From contig MGQS01000006.1 of assembly GCA_001797905.1 (NCBI GenBank), forward strand, positions 847-9,534: DNA of 8,688 bases, written 5' to 3'. The position numbers and the translations under genes were made by a program. The notes under the pieces are model-generated. The model was not told the DNA's origin, did no database searches, and saw only the letters and a program-made list of their open reading frames with translations. Below are positions 5,863-8,688 of the stretch, one piece after another (within the stretch, counting starts at the first letter, position 1; each line of letters starts with the position of its first letter). The DNA comes from Deltaproteobacteria bacterium RBG_16_54_11. Its GTDB lineage: Bacteria > Desulfobacterota > B13-G15 > RBG-16-54-18.

Positions 5863-6807
5863 ATGGGAAAAGGCGATAAGGGCGGGATCTTTCAAAGGCT
5901 GCGCCGCGGCCTGACCAAGACCCAGGGGCTGCTGATCGGCGGGGTCGATGATCTGTTGCGGCCGGGCAGGGGGATGGATGAGGCGCTCTACCAGGAGCTG
6001 GAGGAGGTCCTCATCGTAGCCGATGTTGGCGCCGAGGCGACGCGGAGGCTCCTGGAGGGTATCCGGCGCGAGACGAAGAAGCAAGGGATGACGGATGCCC
6101 ACGATATTCTCCCGCTCTTGCGCCGCGAGGTCTCGGAGATCCTCCGACCCTACGAGGCCCCTCTCTCCATCAAGGGAGCCGGTGACGGCCCATTTGTGGT
6201 AATGGTCATCGGGGTCAACGGGGTAGGGAAGACCACCACCATCGGAAAGCTCGCCTACCGGTTTACCTCCCAGGGGAAAAAGGTCGTGGTGGGTGCAGCC
6301 GATACCTTCCGGGCCGCCGCCATTGAGCAGTTGGAGATCTGGAGCGACAGGGCCGGGGCGCACTTTGTCAAACATGGCAGCGGTGCTGATCCCTCGGCAG
6401 TGGCCTTTGACGCGGTGAAGGCAGCCCAGGCTAAGCAATACGACCTCGTTTTCATCGATACGGCGGGCAGGCTCCACACCAAGGAAAACCTGATGGAGGA
6501 GTTAAAGAGGATCAAGAGGATCGTCGGCAGGGAGCTTCCCCATGCACCTCATGAGATCTTGCTGGTCCTGGACGCAACCACCGGGCAGAACGCCATCGTC
6601 CAGGCCCGGACCTTCCACCAGGCCCTGGGGGTCACGGGGATCGCCCTGGCAAAGCTGGACGGCACGGCCAAGGGAGGAATCATCGTCGCCATCGCCCAGG
6701 AGCTGGGGATTCCCCTGCGCCTTGTCGGGGTGGGGGAGGGGATAGAGGACCTCCAGGATTTTTTCGCCGAGGTCTTCGTCGATGCCCTGTTCAGCCGAGC
6801 CAGCTGA
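5863..6807 (+). CDS. ftsY: Signal recognition particle receptor FtsY
   Basis: FtsY is the SRP-receptor GTPase at the inner membrane. It pairs with Ffh to deliver ribosomes making membrane proteins to the Sec translocon. This 314-residue protein has the short N-terminal amphipathic start (GGIFQRLRRGLTKTQ), the helical N domain (about 25-105) and the G domain. Visible motifs are G1 GVNGVGKTTT (117-126), DTFRAAA (147-153), G3 DTAGR (199-203), LDATTGQNA, and G4 AKLDGTAKGG (from 263), with GVGEGIEDLQDF at the end. G4 has Ala where many relatives have Thr; the key Lys-Leu-Asp is kept. The long acidic A domain of E. coli is absent, as in many bacteria. GAAGGAT 8 bases before the ATG supports the start. 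A hairpin with a T-rich tail follows, so the gene probably ends its transcript. Confidence 0.96.
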   Translation: MGKGDKGGIFQRLRRGLTKTQGLLIGGVDDLLRPGRGMDEALYQELEEVLIVADVGAEATRRLLEGIRRETKKQGMTDAHDILPLLRREVSEILRPYEAPLSIKGAGDGPFVVMVIGVNGVGKTTTIGKLAYRFTSQGKKVVVGAADTFRAAAIEQLEIWSDRAGAHFVKHGSGADPSAVAFDAVKAAQAKQYDLVFIDTAGRLHTKENLMEELKRIKRIVGRELPHAPHEILLVLDATTGQNAIVQARTFHQALGVTGIALAKLDGTAKGGIIVAIAQELGIPLRLVGVGEGIEDLQDFFAEVFVDALFSRAS

Positions 6808-6841
6808 GGATCTTATTATTGTCCCATTGAGCGAGAAAAAC

Positions 6842-6870
6842 CTTTGCCTTTAGGCGAAGTATTTTGTTTG
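6842..6870 (+). terminator. Probable intrinsic terminator after ftsY
   Basis: CTTTGCC and GGCGAAG form a 7-base stem, one pair being U-G, with loop TTTA. The T-rich tail TATTTTGTTT (6860-6869) follows at once. It begins 34 bases after the ftsY stop. The stem is modest, so efficiency is uncertain. Confidence 0.5.
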
Positions 6871-6892
6871 ATCTTTGTTCCAGAAGATTTTA

Positions 6893-6936
6893 AATCCCCC
6901 CCACCCCCCTTTGTTAAAGGGGGGTAAAGGGGGATT
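6893..6936. repeat. C-run/G-run palindromic repeat, copy 1
   Basis: The inner arms ACCCCCCTTT (6903-6912) and AAAGGGGGGT (6916-6925) are perfect 10-base partners around GTT. The outer arms AATCCCCC (6893-6900) and GGGGGATT (6929-6936) add 8 more pairs, with a small internal loop between. A near-identical copy lies at 7683-7727 on the far side of the HAD gene. It resembles dispersed non-coding palindromes (REP or small MITE type). The G-runs might also form a quadruplex. Confidence 0.75.
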
Positions 6937-6941
6937 ATAGG

Positions 6942-6960
6942 GTCCCGCCAAAGGTGGGAT
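6942..6960. repeat. GTCCCGCC hairpin upstream of the HAD gene
   Basis: GTCCCGCC and GGTGGGAT pair around an AAA loop, with G-U pairs allowed as RNA. It ends 25 bases before the HAD gene start. The same GTCCCGCC opens another hairpin just after that gene (7636). Confidence 0.5.
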
Positions 6961-6985
6961 AGCTTATTCCAAGGGGCCACAAACC

Positions 6986-7627
6986 ATGGGAACGGATACT
7001 ACCAAGGTCATCATCTTTGACTGTGACGGGGTGCTGTTCGACTCGAGAGAGGCGAACATCGCCTTTTACAACCAGATCCTTTCCCAATTTAACCTCACTC
7101 CCATGACTGCTGCGGAAATCGAATACGTGCACGTCAGCACGGCAGAGGAGGCCTTCCGCTATCTCCTTTCGAGGAGGGACCCCCGTGACGTGGAGGAGGT
7201 CCTCGCCCAGCGTCCCCATGTGGACTACACCCCCTTTATCCGCCTCATGCACATGGAACCGAATCTCAGGGAGCTGTTGGGCGCCCTTCCTCAGCAAATA
7301 AAAAGGGCTATCTCCACCAACCGCTCCTATACTATCGGCGATGTCCTGCGCACCCATGGATTGGAGGGGGAGTTCGATTTGGTGGTTTCAGCCCTGGACG
7401 TAAAAAATCCCAAGCCCGACCCCGAATCCGCGCTCAAGATCCTCCGTCACTTTGCCATCGCCCCTTTGGAGGCCCTGTTTGTGGGGGATTCGGAGACGGA
7501 TCAACGAGCAGCTGGGGGTGCTCAGGTTCCCTTTATCGCCTACAAAAACCGTTCTCTGCAGGCCGATTATCACATCGATGACCTTCTGGCAATCAAAGAG
7601 ATCGTCACCAACAGGAAAGAGGGGTAA
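6986..7627 (+). CDS. HAD-family hydrolase, phosphoglycolate phosphatase-like
   Basis: A 213-residue HAD-superfamily phosphatase with a helical cap between the first two motifs (subfamily I type). Motif I is FDCDGVLFDS with nucleophile Asp12 and acid-base Asp14. Motif II is STNRS (from Ser110), motif III is the Lys of NPKPDPE (Lys143), and motif IV is VGDSETD with Asp168 and Asp172 for magnesium. All catalytic residues are present, so it should hydrolyse small phosphorylated metabolites in the cytoplasm. The PKPDP and GDSxxD patterns fit the Gph/beta-phosphoglucomutase branch, but the substrate cannot be told. AAGGGG about 9 bases before the ATG supports the start. Palindromic repeats lie on both sides (6893-6960 and 7636-7727), which isolates the gene from ftsY and from the opposite-strand gene downstream. 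Confidence 0.9.
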   Translation: MGTDTTKVIIFDCDGVLFDSREANIAFYNQILSQFNLTPMTAAEIEYVHVSTAEEAFRYLLSRRDPRDVEEVLAQRPHVDYTPFIRLMHMEPNLRELLGALPQQIKRAISTNRSYTIGDVLRTHGLEGEFDLVVSALDVKNPKPDPESALKILRHFAIAPLEALFVGDSETDQRAAGGAQVPFIAYKNRSLQADYHIDDLLAIKEIVTNRKEG

Positions 7628-7635
7628 AGTTTACT

Positions 7636-7668
7636 GTCCCGCCTTTGGCGTCCCGTCAAAGCCGGGAC
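7636..7668. repeat. GTCCCG hairpin just downstream of the HAD gene
   Basis: GTCCCGCCTTTG (7636-7647) and CAAAGCCGGGAC (7657-7668) pair with one mismatch in 12 around a 9-base loop. It begins 9 bases after the stop codon. No T-run follows, so it is a poor intrinsic terminator; it could protect the mRNA end or be a dispersed repeat. Confidence 0.6.
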
Positions 7669-7682
7669 TTCAGGGCATGAAA

Positions 7683-7727
7683 AATCCCCCTTAACCCCCC
7701 TTTGCGAAAGGGGGGGATGGGGGGATT
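7683..7727. repeat. C-run/G-run palindromic repeat, copy 2
   Basis: AATCCCCC (7683-7690) pairs with GGGGGATT (7720-7727), and inside it CCCCCCTTT (7695-7703) pairs with AAAGGGGGG (7707-7715) around GCG. The layout and sequence closely match 6893-6936. On the minus strand the stem runs into TTTTT (7684-7680), so it may also end transcription from the ABM gene at 7788-8075. Confidence 0.75.
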
Positions 7728-7787
7728 GGAAATCTTCTGAGACAAAGATCGAATTAAGGAAAACAATAGCAGTGTTTCTTCTCCACC

Positions 7788-8075
7788 TCAGGCAAAATCA
7801 AAGATCCTATTCTGCGCCGATTGCGCCAAGATGGTATCGATCTTGGTCTGTATCGCCTTGCGCTCCGGGTTTTCCTCCCACGCCTTCCAATCATCGAGGC
7901 TCTTCCAGGTACTGATGACCACGTAGAGGGTCGGATCGTCGTGGGCACGCAGCGTCTCCCCTGAGATATATCCCCTGGCGAACATCGCCTTGGCCCTCAT
8001 ATCCCGCATCAGATTGGCCAGGTCCGTATCCTTCCCCTTCGGAACGCGTCTCTCAATGATCACCTTCACCGCCAT
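7788..8075 (-). CDS. ABM-domain (antibiotic biosynthesis monooxygenase-like) protein
   Basis: A 95-residue protein of the dimeric ferredoxin-like (alpha/beta barrel) ABM family. It starts MAVKVIIERRVPKGK, has the family's gain-in-size motif region GYISGETLRAHDDPTLYVVISTW, and then the helix SLDDWKAWEENPERKAI. Members include quinol or tetracenomycin-type monooxygenases and heme-degrading enzymes, but many single-domain members have no assigned reaction, and none is assigned here. The start was chosen at ATG 8075 because GGGAGG lies 8 bases before it. A GTG at 8084 would add three residues but overlaps that ribosome site. A strong promoter lies upstream. It runs toward the HAD gene and away from larC. 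Confidence 0.85.
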   Translation of the reverse strand: MAVKVIIERRVPKGKDTDLANLMRDMRAKAMFARGYISGETLRAHDDPTLYVVISTWKSLDDWKAWEENPERKAIQTKIDTILAQSAQNRIFDFA

Positions 8076-8114
8076 CGATCGCACCTCCCTCGTATTTGAT
8101 AGTTCCGCGCTTGG

Positions 8115-8142
8115 ATTATACCACGCCCGGGTTGTATTGCAA
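8115..8142 (-). promoter_or_regulatory. Strong sigma-70-type promoter for the ABM gene
   Basis: On the minus strand TTGCAA (8137-8142) is followed after 16 bases by a perfect TATAAT (8115-8120). RNA would start near 8108, about 33 bases before the ABM start codon. TTGCAA is its own reverse complement, but I see no good -10 for larC on the other side. Confidence 0.65.
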
Positions 8143-8190
8143 CTACGAAGCGAAAAAGACCTCCCTTATGGACAGGGGCGAGGCGTCTGT

Positions 8191-8201
8191 GATACCGTAT
8201 C
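8191..8201. repeat. Palindrome directly before larC
   Basis: GATAC-C-GTATC is a perfect 5-base palindrome ending 4 bases before the larC ATG, where a ribosome site would normally be. It could be an operator or chance. Confidence 0.3.
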
Positions 8202-8205
8202 ATCC

Positions 8206-8688
8206 ATGAAGCAAAGGCGGATTGCCTATCTTGATTGCTTTGCCGGGGTGAGCGGGGATATGGTCTTGGGTGCGCTCCTGGACCTCGGCCTCCCTTCGGA
8301 GCTCCTCGATGAGGGATGGCGCATGCTGGGCTTGAAGGGGGTCGAGGTGAAACACCGGCGGGTTCAGCGCGGAAGTTTGATGGGGATGCAGGTGGAGGTG
8401 CGGGACCAGGGAAAGTTGATGATTAAGAACTATGGCGAGATGCGGAAGCTAATCAATGGCAGCTCTTTGCCCGAAGGGATCAAGGAGCTGAGCCTAAAGA
8501 TCTTGCATCAGCTGGCCCAGGCAGAGGCTCATATCCACGGGGTTGAGGTTGACGAGGTCCACTTCCATGAGATAGGAGGGATAGACACCATTGTCGATGC
8601 CGTCGGAACTGCCCTGGGAATCGCTCATTTCAACTGGGAGACCATCATCTGCTCCCCTCTCCCCTTGGGCAGGGGTTATGTAGAGGCA
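8206..8688 (+). CDS. larC: Nickel-pincer cofactor metallochaperone LarC (5' part, cut by window edge)
   Basis: LarC inserts nickel, in a CTP-dependent step, into the pyridinium dithiocarboxylate nucleotide that becomes the nickel-pincer cofactor of lactate racemase and related LarA enzymes. The visible 161 residues read RRIAYLDCFAGVSGDM at the start (family signature at 8-19). A further signature is EVHFHEIGGIDTIVDAVG with His119, Phe120, His121 and Glu122. The usual full length is about 400 residues, so around 60% lies outside the window. The codon in use is ATG 8206, as it sits just before the conserved IAYLDCF. No Shine-Dalgarno precedes it. The frame is open to the window end. Partners LarA, LarB and LarE are not visible here and may lie downstream. 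In some lactobacilli larC is split by a programmed frameshift; that region is not in view. Confidence 0.92.
   Translation, partial: MKQRRIAYLDCFAGVSGDMVLGALLDLGLPSELLDEGWRMLGLKGVEVKHRRVQRGSLMGMQVEVRDQGKLMIKNYGEMRKLINGSSLPEGIKELSLKILHQLAQAEAHIHGVEVDEVHFHEIGGIDTIVDAVGTALGIAHFNWETIICSPLPLGRGYVEA

Noticed and set aside
5857..6477. Open frame of 206 codons opposite ftsY
   Set aside because: It mirrors the FtsY coding sequence, has no recognisable domain, and I see no reason to set aside the clear FtsY reading.
6649..6663. FtsY G4 motif reads AKLD rather than TKLD
   Set aside because: The specificity Asp and the Lys are kept, and to my knowledge Ala at this place also occurs in intact FtsY proteins, so it is not a sign of decay.
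6893..7727. The palindromic repeats as a CRISPR array
   Set aside because: There are only two copies, about 790 bases apart, with a protein gene between them and no regular spacers.

Overview
The window looks like ordinary chromosomal DNA of an anaerobic bacterium. It is G+C-rich and uses standard Shine-Dalgarno signals. The gene mix is an RecG with a long N-terminal extension, a 2-hydroxyacyl-CoA dehydratase/benzoyl-CoA reductase-type activator ATPase, a free-standing biotin carrier and a nickel-pincer cofactor protein LarC. I infer a Desulfobacterota-like (deltaproteobacterial) or similar anaerobe. No rRNA, tRNA, transposase, CRISPR array or phage gene was seen.

Layout. 1-574 (minus): a long-form nucleoside diphosphate kinase, cut by the window edge, with a promoter and inverted repeat upstream. 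575-879: a 305-base gap with small hairpins. 880-3318 (plus): recG. 3326-4560 (plus): a promoter followed by a tight three-part transcript, consisting of a 71-residue biotin carrier, the remains of an enoyl-CoA hydratase whose middle is deleted, and an HgdC/BcrA-type activator. 4623-5815 (plus): two unrecognised membrane proteins, the first clearly AT-rich, the second a zinc-ribbon protein with a strong second ribosome site inside it. 5863-6807 (plus): ftsY, with a likely terminator behind it. 6893-7727: a HAD-family phosphatase bracketed on both sides by the same two kinds of palindromic repeat. 7788-8075 (minus): an ABM-domain monooxygenase-like protein with a clear sigma-70-type promoter. 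8206-8688 (plus): the first 161 codons of larC, running off the edge.

How the genes fit together. recG (DNA repair), ftsY (protein targeting) and ndk (nucleotide metabolism) are housekeeping genes with no evident shared pathway. The 3326-4560 transcript looks like the eroded remnant of an acyl-CoA degradation cluster (hydroxyglutarate or aromatic acyl-CoA type). The activator and biotin carrier look intact, the hydratase is broken, and no dehydratase/reductase or carboxylase subunit lies in the window. I found no convincing new multi-gene system. The observations most worth checking are the hydratase deletion scar with a perfect hairpin at its junction, the mirrored repeats around the HAD gene, the two possible starts of the zinc-ribbon protein, and the divergent long NDK.
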